Positions 52,863 through 63,730 of a stretch of 64,000 bases of DNA are shown here, piece by piece; the first letter of the stretch is position 1; the number at the start of each line of letters is the position of its first letter. The DNA comes from Pseudoscleropodium purum (lineage: Eukaryota > Streptophyta > Bryopsida > Hypnales > Brachytheciaceae): positions 31,477,063 through 31,541,062 of the forward strand of contig OZ017795.1 in the NCBI GenBank assembly GCA_963969395.1, in the 5' to 3' direction. The notes beneath the pieces were generated by a model, which saw nothing but the letters and a program-made list of their open reading frames with translations, made no database searches and had not been told where the DNA came from. A program made the translations under genes and the position numbers.

Positions 52863-53932
52863 TGACCTTGTTGACGAGGTCACTTTTTCGAGGGTTTAGG
52901 AGATCACTCAAATGGTTTCGGTTTTGATGTATGATTTTCATAAGATTGTTGTTCCAGGGTTTGAAACTTGAACTTGTTAACGAGGTCACATTCTTGGGTT
53001 CAGTATAGTCTTTCTAAGACAATTTCTAGTTTTTATGCATAATTTGAAATTCTTTCTACGGATTGCTGAATTAGACTAGAAAATGTTAACAAGGTTATTT
53101 TTTTGAGATTTCTGAAATCACTAAGACAATTTTAATTCAGGATTTATGTTTCGCTTTTTTTTGTAAAGACTACTGAAATAAATTGGAAAATGTAACCTCG
53201 TTAACAAGGTTACTTTTTCAAGGTTTTTGGAGATGACAAAGATAGTTTAGTTTTGATTTTAGGCTTCATTTTTTTCTTGCAGACTGTTGAAATAGATTGC
53301 AAAATGTGACCTTGTTAACGAGGTCACTTTTTCAAGGTTTAGAAAGATGACAAAGATTATTTTGTTTAGATTTTAGGCTTTGCTTTTTTTTGGAAGACTA
53401 TTGAAATAGATTGCAAAATGTGACCTCGTTAATAAGGTCACTTTTTGGAGTTTTTTAGAGATTACTAAAAGAATTCAGTTTTGACTTTAGGCTTCACTGC
53501 TTTGTCTTTTCATTGCTGAAATACATTGGAAAAACTAACCTCGTTAAAGAGGTCACTTTTTCAGATTTTTTAGAGATCACTCATATGGTTTCAATTTCAA
53601 ATTTAGGCTTCTCCATTTTTGCTACAGAGTGTTGAATTACATTGCAAAAAGTGGCCTTGTTAGAATTAGATTAGAAAAAATGACCTTGTTAACAAGGTTT
53701 CTTTCTTCAGATTTTTAAGAGATCACTCACACAGTTTAGTTTTGACTTTAGGCTTCATTGTTTTTTCTTAACATTGTTGAAATACATTAGAAAAAATGAC
53801 CTCATTAACGAGGTCAGTTTTTCAATTTTTCTAAAGACTCACTTAGAGAATCTAAACTTAAGTTTTAGGTTCAAAATGTATTTTTCCGATGCTTGCTTTG
53901 GGCTGAAAATGTAACCTTGTTAACGAGGTCAC
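52863..53932. repeat. ten-copy tandem array, unit about 114 bp, each with a 20-22 bp palindrome
   Basis: The consensus core TGACCTCGTTAACGAGGTCA is its own reverse complement. Cores lie at 52863, 52969, about 53078 (half lost), 53192, 53306, 53420, 53536, 53681, 53797 and 53911. Spacing is 106-116 bp except 145 bp before the eighth, where about 30 bp with an extra half-core is added. Between cores, each unit repeats a CTTTTTCAAGG then AGAGATCAC then TTTAGGCTTC pattern and ends with TTGAAATAGATTG-type sequence. The non-core parts are more diverged than the cores. Many copies mutate one arm only, so the palindromes are imperfect. Function is unknown. Confidence 0.88.
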
Positions 53933-55806
53933 TACTTAGACTGATTTTTAATAAAGATGTAAAAAATACTTCTTGTTTTTTCAAAATAGAGCTTCATGGA
54001 CATCAATGGAGGGCTTCCACAAATGGAGCGGTTAGAGCTAGTCACCAATGATGATTCTCAACTTGTGGTTGGCAATCCTCAAGTTAGATGCATTTCTATT
54101 TATGTTTGTATGATAACTTCTATGGTTGTTTTTGTATTATAGTTGTTATTGTGTTTGTTTTCATTTCCCATGACTTTTTAATGTTAACTATAACTTGGGT
54201 TCAATTTTCTATTGATTGCAGGTTGAAAGCATCATTGATATTCAAAATGTTGATCTAGTTTTTGAAGGGTGAATGTAGATGAGGTGGAAAAGGACGTGCG
54301 AAATGGTCAGAAATTGGACTTCAATGCAGTCATCAACATCATGTTCTTCAATGGTGGTGGTCTAGGATCTCAATTTGATATTCCTTTGTGCAAAATGATT
54401 GGGCTTCCATTGGTCCGTCCTCTCTTCTAAAGTCAAGTGAAACGATTGGAGACTGAGTTTGTTCATGGATATCGACAAGGTGATTGTGTACTTTACGTGT
54501 CAACAACAAATGACAAGGGAGCTTCCAAGTTAGTGACACCTGAGATCGTAGAGACATGGGATGAAGACTGGATATACAAGAATGAACAATTTGAGTGCTC
54601 ATTGAGTTTTCAACCAATCATCTCACATTTGTCAAATCACATGTTTTTCGTATGGGATGGCAATCATAGATTGGCGGCTTGGTATGCTTACATCCACAGA
54701 ATGCATCGTCATGATCGCAAGTGGCATTTGCTTATTGATTATATGTTTTTGATGTTCGAAGGCCATACATGCATTCTATTGGAGGCTATGAATGACATTA
54801 ATTGGTGAGTTTTAATGTTTGTTGAATCAAAATTTATTTTATTTTACCGCTTCTTCAATTGTATTGTAATATTTTATGCTTTCACATTCATTCATCTTAC
54901 ATTCTATTTCCATTGATATTTGAAGGTCTATGGAGCATTCCCATGTCAAAAGCAACTTGGTTCAATAATTGCATAGAATGAGTATCTATGGCAATTTGCA
55001 ATTGGAAGAGTTCAAGGGGCTTCTAAGTGATGAAGATTACAAGAAATGTGAGACTAGAAAGCTACTAGGTACTTGGTATCCATTGACATCTCTTGTCTTC
55101 ATACAATTCCTTCATTGGGTGAGTATCTTTTGTTTGTAAAACTTTTCCATTCATTTCTTGTGATTTGTAAAATTCATTTTATACTGATTTCAGGTTCATG
55201 CTTTTCATGTGTAGCAAGAAATTGCTACTATTTCAGATGTGGCTATGCGAACTTACTATGAGAAGACACAATTGGAAGAATGAACTCCAAAGGGTGTTCA
55301 CAAGGCTATGACTCAAGCCGCCACTACAGCTATCAAAGGATTTCAAATGAAGTTTGATAAACAATCTGCCATTGCAAATCCAAAAACGGCTTTGATTTCT
55401 AAAAGAGGTTTATTATTATGCCTACTTGCTTTTTTTATTTACATGATTATTTTTTAACTTGATTTTTACTATACTTTTGTCTTTTCAAATTTAAGATAAA
55501 CTTGCATTACAACGTCAACAAGAAGCCTGAGATGTCCTTGGAGAAACTTCAAAGGATTTTTACATGCCAAGTTCAACCAAACCACAAGGTTTTTTTGGCT
55601 TAGGTGGTGGAACTCAAGTGAGACTTTTAGGGAGGGTTTCAGATTTCCCACCCTTGGTTTCAACACAATGACCTTAGAGACTTGGCTTTGTAAGGCCTCA
55701 TTTTGGACTGAGGTATGTGATCGACTTTCTCTTTCATTCACATGAAAAAAATTTACATTTTATAAGTTCATAAATGTTTTGATTTTTATCTCATAGTTGT
55801 ACCATA

Positions 55807-56111
55807 CCAAAGTGTGGTAAAAAGAAACCGCAGTCAAAATTCATTGCAATTCTTTTCTCCACAGTGATATACATGCTACTGACTATAGTTGTAGCCTTCT
55901 TTTTCCATTTTTGAATTGAATTTTTCGAATTTGAAGGCGTGTAATGTACCATTGGAAAGGTACTGGAAAGGAACATTACACGCTTTGAAACTCTAAAATT
56001 CAATTCAAAAAATAAAAAAGAAGGCTGCAACTGTAATTAGCAGCATCTACAACACTGTGAAGAAAAAAATTGCAATGAATTTTGACTACAGTTCTTATTA
56101 CTACACTTTGG
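55807..56111. mobile_element. foldback MITE, copy A (about 305 bp)
   Basis: The whole element is one long inverted repeat: CCAAAGTGTGGTAAAAAGAA at the left is matched by the complement at the right, and the arms stay paired to a centre near 55955-55970 (GTACCATTGGAAAGGTAC). TA flanks both ends, the duplication of mariner/Stowaway-type elements. It lies between two coding pieces of the cargo pseudogene. Open frames across it are side effects of the palindrome. Confidence 0.85.
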
Positions 56112-57738
56112 TATAGTGTTGTACCATACTACCATGATATGCTTTACCTTCATAATGTCTTGATACTTATATTTTTGAATTTTCTTGTAGTTGGAGGAGG
56201 TAGCCAAAGCAGAATTTACAAGCATTATTAAGTTTGAAAGTAATGTAGTTCAATGGAATACCAATGATGAATTGGATTCAATTGGAGATTATATGGAGAC
56301 ATGGCGCATTGTATTGTGGGATCATGCTTTTTGGTGGTTGTTCAAGAAGGACTCTTCGTATTCACAATCTACTCCTTTCAAAGACCAAGAAGGCACAAAT
56401 GTGGCTATAAGAAGGATTCTATATAAGTATATCTTTTATTTTATTTGCCTTTAGTTTTGTAAATATTAATTGTTTCACAAAATCATCAAAAATGCATGTT
56501 CATCATTGTCATTATAATAATCACACCTATTCTACAATTGCAAATATTTCAAGTGAGAGCTCATTTTAAAAGGTGGAATTGAACAAAAATTCATACCTAG
56601 GTTGTTTAGAGGATGGTTTGGTGTTTCCTTGAAGGGTTGTATGTTTACTTTGACTCAACAATGAGGGTTTTTTGTTCAAGAGCTCGAAGCATGTCCTTGG
56701 TATCTAAAGTGTCCAAGGATTTTTGCCCCAACACTTGAAGCATCTGAGAAAGAGGCTGCCAAAGACCATTCTAAAACAAGTTTACAGGAGGAGTCTCTTG
56801 ATGAAGAGGAGGTTGAAGAAATTGCACCAGTGAAGAAGGGGCGTAAGTCAAAGGAGAAGAAAGCTACAAAGAAGACAACGAAAGAGACAACCACGAAAGA
56901 CGACGCTCCTTCCTTATCTGTTCCAACTTCTATTTTTGTACCTCCTCCTTTTTTTGTGCTTCATACCACTTTGGAAGTCATTGATATGGTCTAGTCTCAT
57001 TGCCCTCCAACTCTCATGTCTATTACGATAGATGTCTTTGCTTCATCAGAGTACATTGCTAAATTCACAATTCAACCTAACAGACATGGTATTGAGCTTT
57101 AGGCTTTAATTCTACCATCATTGATTTATGCAATTCTCAATGTTAAAGAGAAGACGGGGGACAATGCATCCATATGGAATCAAATGCTTGATTTTGCCCA
57201 AAAAGTAAGGTCTATGTTCTCTAGCCTTGTTATGATTAATTTCTTTCATTTCACATTAAGTTATTAACATGACATTATAATTTATTCATACATCTAACTT
57301 ACAGTGTGCATTTTTTATTGTCAAGGTTAGTAGGGACCAGGTACAAACTCGTGGAGGCTCCGTAAGCCCTATTGCATGCTTTGACTTGAGTGTTGCCAAT
57401 ATCCCGGATGGACTACTAGTCCCCAATGTCTCCATTCTACCTTCTAATATTCCTGCTTGGAACATGTTAAATCAAAAAGAGGTTATTGAACTTATCTTTG
57501 AATTTGCTTCGGAATTTGTTCATAATGATGGAGCAATTTTGTTGTTCTATCCAGAGAATAGTAAGGTAAGGGAATTTATCCTTGAGCATGCCAATACATA
57601 TGGTTTTTGTCTACTTGACTCTTAGATGAGTGAATGAGATGAAGCTTTTGAGTTTCAAAAAATCCAAACGTTGGATGAGTTTCACTGATTTTTTTTTCAT
57701 TTGTAGTTTTTGATGTTTTGAACAACTTCTACACTATA

Positions 57739-58052
57739 CCAAAATGTGGTAAAAGAACTGCAACCAAAATTCATTATAGTTTTTTTCTCCATAGTGCTGT
57801 ACATGATGTTGACTATTGCTATAACCTTCTTTTTTCATTTTCTAATTCAATTTTTGGAATTTGAAGGCGTGTAATGTACCATTGAAAAGTTATTTTAATA
57901 CCTTTCCAATGGTACATTACACGCCATGAAAGTCTAAAAATTCAATTCAAAAACTGAAAAAGAAAGTTGTAGCTGTAGTCAACAGCATGTACAACAATGT
58001 GAAGAAAAAAACTACAATGAATTTTAACTGTGATTCTTTTTACCGTGATTTG
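57739..58052. mobile_element. foldback MITE, copy B (about 314 bp)
   Basis: The same family as copy A: it shares the CCAAAATGTGGTAAAAGAA start, the AAGGCGTGTAATGTACCATT segment near the centre and the paired right arm. The right terminus is mutated (AAATCACGG in place of the CAAAGTGTGG complement). TA is present at both edges. It sits about 1.9 kb from copy A in the same host element. Confidence 0.82.
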
Positions 58053-59767
58053 TACGAAGACAATGGGAAGAAACATTGGTGGTATCTAAATTTTCTATCA
58101 CTATAAACCAATAGCTTAGTGATGTAGGTACAAACCTTGAAGAAGTTGACGTTCTCCACAACTACACCTTGCAAACTCAACTCATGAATGGTACAATTCC
58201 GTAGAGAGGTGCTTGTGAGAAAGACCCGCTATTTGTATAGCTATTAATTGAGGCATCTTCAAAACCTGGTGATGTGATATTGGATTGTTATGCATTTACA
58301 AGTACCTTTCATTAGTCATTACTTTTTATTATTCAAATCATGTATTTTTTACATTGTATGTAATATACTTGGTGCAACTAATGACATCGCATTCAATGAA
58401 TAAAGGCCTCTATCCATGCATGCTACAACATTGAACGTCATTTGGTAGCCTTGGAGAGCGATAGTGAGATTTTTGAAGGTCTTCTTCAACCTTTGATCAT
58501 CCTTTCTACTTCAACTGCCACCGTTCAAACTAAGCGGCCTTTACCTATAGTGTTGGATGATTTGATGACGAAGACATTATCAAACCTTCTACAAGGCCTC
58601 AAAAAAGACATTGTTGTAAGTAAGTTTATTGATGCTTTTAAACATGTGTTTATTTTCTTTTATTGTGTAATGTCTTTTAATTTATTCAAAGTTTTTAATT
58701 ATTTAATCATTGCATCTTGTAGAGGCAATCCTCTCAAGCATTTGGTGCTCTCGCCTTCTCCTAATCCAAAGAGTTCACCATGTTATATCAAGACTCTAAC
58801 GATAGCTCTAGCAAAGGCTTCATCACCCATTTCTATTGCCAAGCATCATTCATAAAATATTGTTGTCAAGAAGTTTTTAGACCTTGAAGCAGATGTTGAG
58901 ACACCAAGGCTTACATATAGTAATAGTAGTGAAGCTAGTGATCATTCGTCTCCCATATGTGGCATTGGGTCAAATTGATCTTATTCTAAAGACTATTGTT
59001 GTTACTTGATTTTCTAATGTCATGTAGTAAGACTAAAAGGGCCACTACATTCTTGCACTTTATCATATTTTTAAGTTATTTTGCATTTTGGTGATCTTTA
59101 GAATGGTAGTGAAAAAAGCATTTATTTCAAGAGATAATGGTTATTATTGTCAATTATTAAAAAAATTTGTGGATTGAATCTATTTCTTTCTATTGGCAAT
59201 ATCGTACTTCTCTTTGATAAAAACATGTAATTAGAAATAGTGATGTTGGTGTTAGCATAAAAATAAATTTGGTGAACTTCAAAAATGTTTAAAAAGAATT
59301 GTGAATTTTAATAAGAAGTGGTACCTTCACCCTAAAATGGTTTAAAAATACCATATAAGCATAGGTACTTAGTTTTAAAAAATCCATTTAAACCTTGGAT
59401 TTAAGATACTTGATAAGTGACATTTATTTAAAACAAATGATTTTATAGTCCCAATCATCCATTAATCATCCAAATTCATTTTCATCCAATGTTATAAACA
59501 AATGTATTTCATTCAATAAAGTCAACTAAAAAATAATTCATCCAACTTCGTTCAACTCCCATCATCTCCATTCATCTCCATTCATCTCTATTCATCTTCT
59601 TTCAGTACATCTATAGCTTTATGCTTTTATAATAAACCATGAACCAAAAAACTTTATGGTAAAAAATTATAGGTTTTTTACAAATTCTTCACAAATTTTT
59701 CAATGCTCAGCACTCATTGCTCAATGCCCAACTCTCATTGCTCCTTGCTCATACTTTAGCAATCTTG

Positions 59768-59777
59768 TCTAGTGGTG
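59768..59777. repeat. MULE target-site duplication, right copy
   Basis: TCTAGTGGTG, identical to 47180-47189, follows directly on the right terminus. Confidence 0.8.
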
Positions 59778-61825
59778 TTTTTACATTTAGAAGAAGAATC
59801 ACTATTGAATTTACAAAAAATTTCAAAGCATGGGTGGTCTAGATGTTGTAGCAAAGAGTCATTGCTTAAAAAAATTCTAGCCAATGAGGTAGAAGCATGT
59901 GTTTATGGACAAGCCAAGTCAAAATTGTACCACTTAGTATTAACAAGGTTGGCCCAACCTTTGGGATGAAGAAGAGGTGAGTGGACAATGATGACCCTTG
60001 AAATTCTAATGAATTCCCAATGTAGACCATTCCTGACCTTTTTCAATGAGCTACCTAATAATAGATTAGACATGGAACACTACAATCCTCTCCCTTTTTT
60101 TAAATTGTGGCCGGTTTATAGGTATGAACAATCATCTCAAATTTATTTTTCCTAATGTGTCTTTCTTGTGTTTCTTCATTTTACCATATTTGATCTTGAA
60201 TTTTGGCTTCAAATTTGTAACAAATCTTCTATTTCTCTCATAATTTTAAAAATTTAACAATGAAGTAGGTATTATTGCAAGACCATTTTTCCACTCATTT
60301 TTGGTCCTAAAAATACAAGACTTGTTTCCATGCATGTCTAACTTGATAACCTTCAGAATGAATGTAGGATGCCAACTTTTTAAAATATTATGTGTCCAAA
60401 AGATCCAGTCAAAGCACAATTTCAACTACTCAAAAACATTGATTTCCTTGTAGTGCCCTTCACTTTTATATTAAAATCTTCCAATCCATGACTTAGATTG
60501 AAACCAAACTTTGTGCAAATGATGAGGACTTGACTTTCTATAAGATCCTATGGTTAATGTTGCCTAAAAATGACTCATTGTCCTTTGAGCTTCAATCCTT
60601 CAAAACTTACAAAATCAAGATCCAAAACACCTTCAAAATGGTCAAAAAATTTAAGGGTCAAGGCAATATAAAATGAAAGAAAAAATAAAATGGAATGTTT
60701 AAGATAAAATCTCAATTTTTATCATCCAAAATGAACTTTTCTATCATGGTCCTCAACTGGCAAAAAACTTCTTGATCAAAATCCATCACCAATCTTTCAA
60801 AGGTTATAAAAATTGTTTTTTTGAAGTAAAAACACTCAATAATTCATAGAAATTGTATCCAAACTCATCCTACTCGCAAATTGTATCCTTGGATTTTTAG
60901 GAAAATTCCACATAAGAAATATTCTTTTGTATACAAGATCAAGCTAAAGTCAATTATAGTAGTTTGAAAAACTAAAAAATTGCACGCACAATAGTAAATT
61001 AGGTAAGTTATAGATTACAAAGTCCAAAAAATAAATATGTAAAACAATATATTTAACTAATAACGAATATTCAAATTAAAATGTATAACTGAGAAATGCA
61101 TGTTTTTTAGAAAAATAGGGATACATTTTGTAATGCTTCAAACCTTAAAGTATCAATTAAAGATCCTAAAAGAATGCTATTTGTATGCTATTTGAATGAT
61201 GCCAATATATTCAATATACAATTGTTTATACATTTATATGTGTGTGTTGACACTTCAAATTTTCCAAAGAAGCATTTGAATATCATTTTTATTATTGAAT
61301 TGCCGTAATTTCTATAGGATCTCTCTAACAATTAAAAATGAATTCAAACTAGTATTATTATGTATTATTTAGACAATATATGAATAAATTATGAATTTGA
61401 ATTGTACAAGTGCATTTAAATCAACCTTTTACTTTTATATTCAAATCATTCACATACTAGACAAAATGTCAATTTTATTAAATTAATTGTATTTGATGAC
61501 TTTATTACCTTTTGGAATACTTAATTTGAAATATAAATCCATATTTTCTTAGATGTTAAACCTTTACTTACATATGTTACAATTTTGGGTGTTGGAATTA
61601 CCACTTTAACAAAATTGACATTACAAGAACTTGAATAGGATTACTTTTGGATAATGGAAAAATATAGTAGTAGTTACTTTTAGCTTACATTGACAACCTT
61701 AGGATTTGGTAACATTTGAGAAAATTGAGCATTGCAAGAACTTGATCAAATGAATCTATGTAACATGGATAGGTGTTGATGATTATTGTACAACTTGTAT
61801 GTTCTATACTATGACTGCTACTTAC
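59778..61825. other. AT-rich intergenic DNA
   Basis: No supported gene or bounded element. One open frame overlapping the MULE right edge has no domain and is not considered real. Confidence 0.5.
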
Positions 61826-62260
61826 CAATAAATTTTAGTCTACGAATCACCATCAAATTACATTTCTTTCACCCAACTTAAATCAAAGAAATAATTCCCC
61901 TAGCTACTTGAGACATTCTAGTATAGAACATTGGATTTGGTTTTCTATTGCCCTTGAATCTTGGTCCACAAATTACTATCAAATTGTATTCTTTTCATCC
62001 AACTTTAATTGAAGAGACAATTTCCTCTATATATTTGACAACCCAATAAATTTTGGTTCACCAATCATCATCAAACTACATTCCTTTCACACAACTTTAA
62101 TTAAAGAAGAAATTTCCCTAACTACTTGAGACATTTTAATAGGGAACATTGGATTTGGTTTTCAATTCCCCTTGAATCTTGGTCCACAAATCACCATCAA
62201 ACTACATTCCTTTCATCCAACTTTAATCAAAGAAATGATTCCTCTAGCTACTTGACATTT
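61826..62260. repeat. dimeric tandem duplication, 220-bp unit
   Basis: The segment from CCAATAAATTTTAGTCTAC at about 61826 recurs from about 62045 (CCAATAAATTTTGGTTCAC), 219-220 bp later. Shared landmarks are CTACTTGAGACATT, GAACATTGGATTTGGTTTTC and CCTTGAATCTTGGTCCACAAAT. Within each unit a roughly 95-124 bp subunit with ATCAAA...TTTCATCCAACTTTAAT also repeats, so four subunits are present in an ABAB order. Non-coding. Confidence 0.8.
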
Positions 62261-63541
62261 TCGTAGAGGTTGTTGGGGCTTCTTTAGAGCCAATTTTCAT
62301 TAGGGAGCTAGAGCTCTAAGAATCACAAGAAGCCTAGAAGCAGTTTGGACATCCAGTGATTTCTATTGAGCTTGTCTTTGCAATATATCAGCTATCTATT
62401 TCCAACGAGCTATAGTGTAGTGGACATACATGCTATCCATTTCATCATAGATTTTTTTTTTTTTTTTTTTTTCCTTCAAATAACTCCTCTAGGCTCCCCT
62501 CCAAGTCTCCAACTCTACAAAGTTCAAATACAAAGGCTAGAAGCTTGCGAGGGTGTTAGAGAGGAAGTTGGAACTCTAAACACAAAGGAAAATGCTTGGA
62601 TGATCTAAAACTAGAACTTCAATGGGGCAATGGAAATATGCCCATAGTGCACAACCTCAATGCATTCTTCAATAAATTGCTAACTTTTCAATGGTTTATA
62701 ATTCAAACTTGAATTTTTTTTAATTGTTTGAAATGCATCCCAAAAAACTTTGAATAGGTATAAGAAAAAACTCAAATTTAGAAATTTGAAAATAAAATAA
62801 AGTGCTTCAAAAGTTAGCTAAAACACAAATATTTAAGAGGTTTAGCAAATCACACTTACTAAAGCACATTGCACTCCAAATTCGCACTTAAATTGTGGAT
62901 AGACCAACTGAGCTAGGACAAAATTTGGTAAGTGAAAGTGTTGTCTTTTTGGAATCAGATATTGAATGTCCGTATCAAAGATTCAATTCAATCATGATAA
63001 ACCATTGGAAAGTTGTCGTATGGAAAATAAGTTTGAAAAGAAAACCGAATTCAAAGATTTCATGCAAATCCCAGCACTAGGATCACAAAATCCTGCTCGT
63101 ACTCAATAGGATGAAGACTTTTAAATAAATGTGTTCAATCCACAAGCGTGAAAATCAAAGGCATGTCCTCCCCCAACCTAGTGTACATTTCTAATGTTCC
63201 TTAGAACTGAAATGGAACCAATAAGGGCAATTCACTATTCACTAAAATGTTACACAATAACCAAATCGAAACCTTACAACTTACAAAGCTGATTGACAGC
63301 AATGTCTCCAGTACCTTGTCACTACTCATCAAAAAATCAACTGTACAAGATGTTGAACAAATTGGGACAGGGAATATCCAAAGCGTTCAAACAAACTACC
63401 AAAACAGGCCCATGACTAGCCGAGAGCCAACTAAATCACATGACACCTCTTCGTGGCTTGGACGATATAGTCGAAAGAGATCGTTAAAATGAGAAATTCT
63501 TCAACTGGTCCATCTCCGTGAAGACAGTTGATGCCCTGCTG
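62261..63541. other. AT-rich intergenic DNA with a long T run
   Basis: It contains an uninterrupted run of 21 T at 62452-62472, possibly the A tail of an old retroposon in minus orientation, although no recognisable LINE or SINE body follows. Otherwise nothing is supported. Confidence 0.45.
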
Positions 63542-63730
63542 CTACTCTTCATCCCAAGGACCGTGGAACACAGTCTCACGATTCTTGAGCCACTGAATGC
63601 ATTCTTTATTCAGCTTCGTTTTAGAGACAGCTGCATCTAACATCGGACTGCCAAACAGTCCTCTATCACTCTTGAAATTCCATAATTCTGGAGTGAATTT
63701 TCGAGTCCACTTTTTTTGTGGTTGAGTCTC
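63542..63730 (-). CDS. probable last exon of a gene entering from the right edge
   Basis: On the minus strand a TGCACGTGCAG acceptor at 63731 is preceded, about 30 nt upstream, by TACTAAT, a good plant branch-point string. It opens 62 codons ending in TAG at 63542-63544. The peptide (starting ETQPQKKWTRKF and ending FHGPWDEE, with Trp-rich segments) has mixed, non-repetitive composition like a real conserved protein. I do not recognise the family. An ATG at 63742 is also in frame, so a 66-residue stand-alone ORF is the alternative reading. Upstream exons would lie between about 63.9 kb and beyond the window; I could not place them confidently. It is not linked to the transposons. Confidence 0.5.
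   Translation of the reverse strand, partial: ETQPQKKWTRKFTPELWNFKSDRGLFGSPMLDAAVSKTKLNKECIQWLKNRETVFHGPWDEE

Larger units (their letters stand above)
53996..58975 (+). pseudogene. multi-exon cargo gene of the MULE, with ParB-like and methyltransferase-like stretches
   Basis: Plus-strand coding pieces separated by GT-AG introns can be followed in order, broken by stops and frameshifts. The first starts at ATG 53996. The piece from about 54250 to 54806 ends at an ATTG|GTGAGT donor and contains MFFVWDGNHRLAAW, similar to the ParB/sulfiredoxin-fold DGHHRLAA motif. Its acceptor at about 54926 continues the frame as SMEHSHVKSN. Later pieces include 56191-56425 (LEEVAKAEFTS after a TTGTAG acceptor), a Lys-rich stretch near 56780-56910 (GRKSKEKKATKK) and 57320-57625, ending EFVHNDGAILLFYPENSK, which resembles the C-terminal strand region of SAM-dependent methyltransferases. 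A last piece lies near 58442-58640 and 58722-58760. Domain guesses are weak, and the origin (captured host gene or element gene) is open. Confidence 0.45.
47190..59767. mobile_element. Mutator-like (MULE) transposon, 12.6 kb, with cargo genes
   Basis: The two ends read inward as CAACGGTGCTAGAGTATGAG and CAAGATTGCTAAAGTATGAG; counting the next shared C, 17 of 21 positions agree. They are flanked by a perfect 10-bp duplication, the length MULE transposases leave. A decayed MULE-type transposase lies inside on the minus strand (48.2-51.0 kb). The plus strand carries a multi-exon decayed gene (54.0-59.0 kb), a small ORF (51.8-52.1 kb) and a ten-copy palindrome array. Two MITEs have inserted into it. 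Just inside the right end a CTCATTGCTC-type word is repeated several times. The terminal inverted repeats are short for Mutator but common for plant MULEs. The element is not autonomous because its transposase is broken. Confidence 0.72.

Noticed and set aside
52561..52899. 112-codon frame with a membrane-like segment inside the MULE
   Set aside because: It starts at TTG, spans an apparent splice acceptor (TTTTTAG near 52604) and runs into the palindrome array. At most part of it is an exon.
55791..56225. Open frames across the first foldback MITE
   Set aside because: They arise from the palindrome on opposite strands and match nothing.
62452..62472. Poly-T run as the tail of a LINE or SINE
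   Set aside because: No recognisable element body or target-site duplication next to it.
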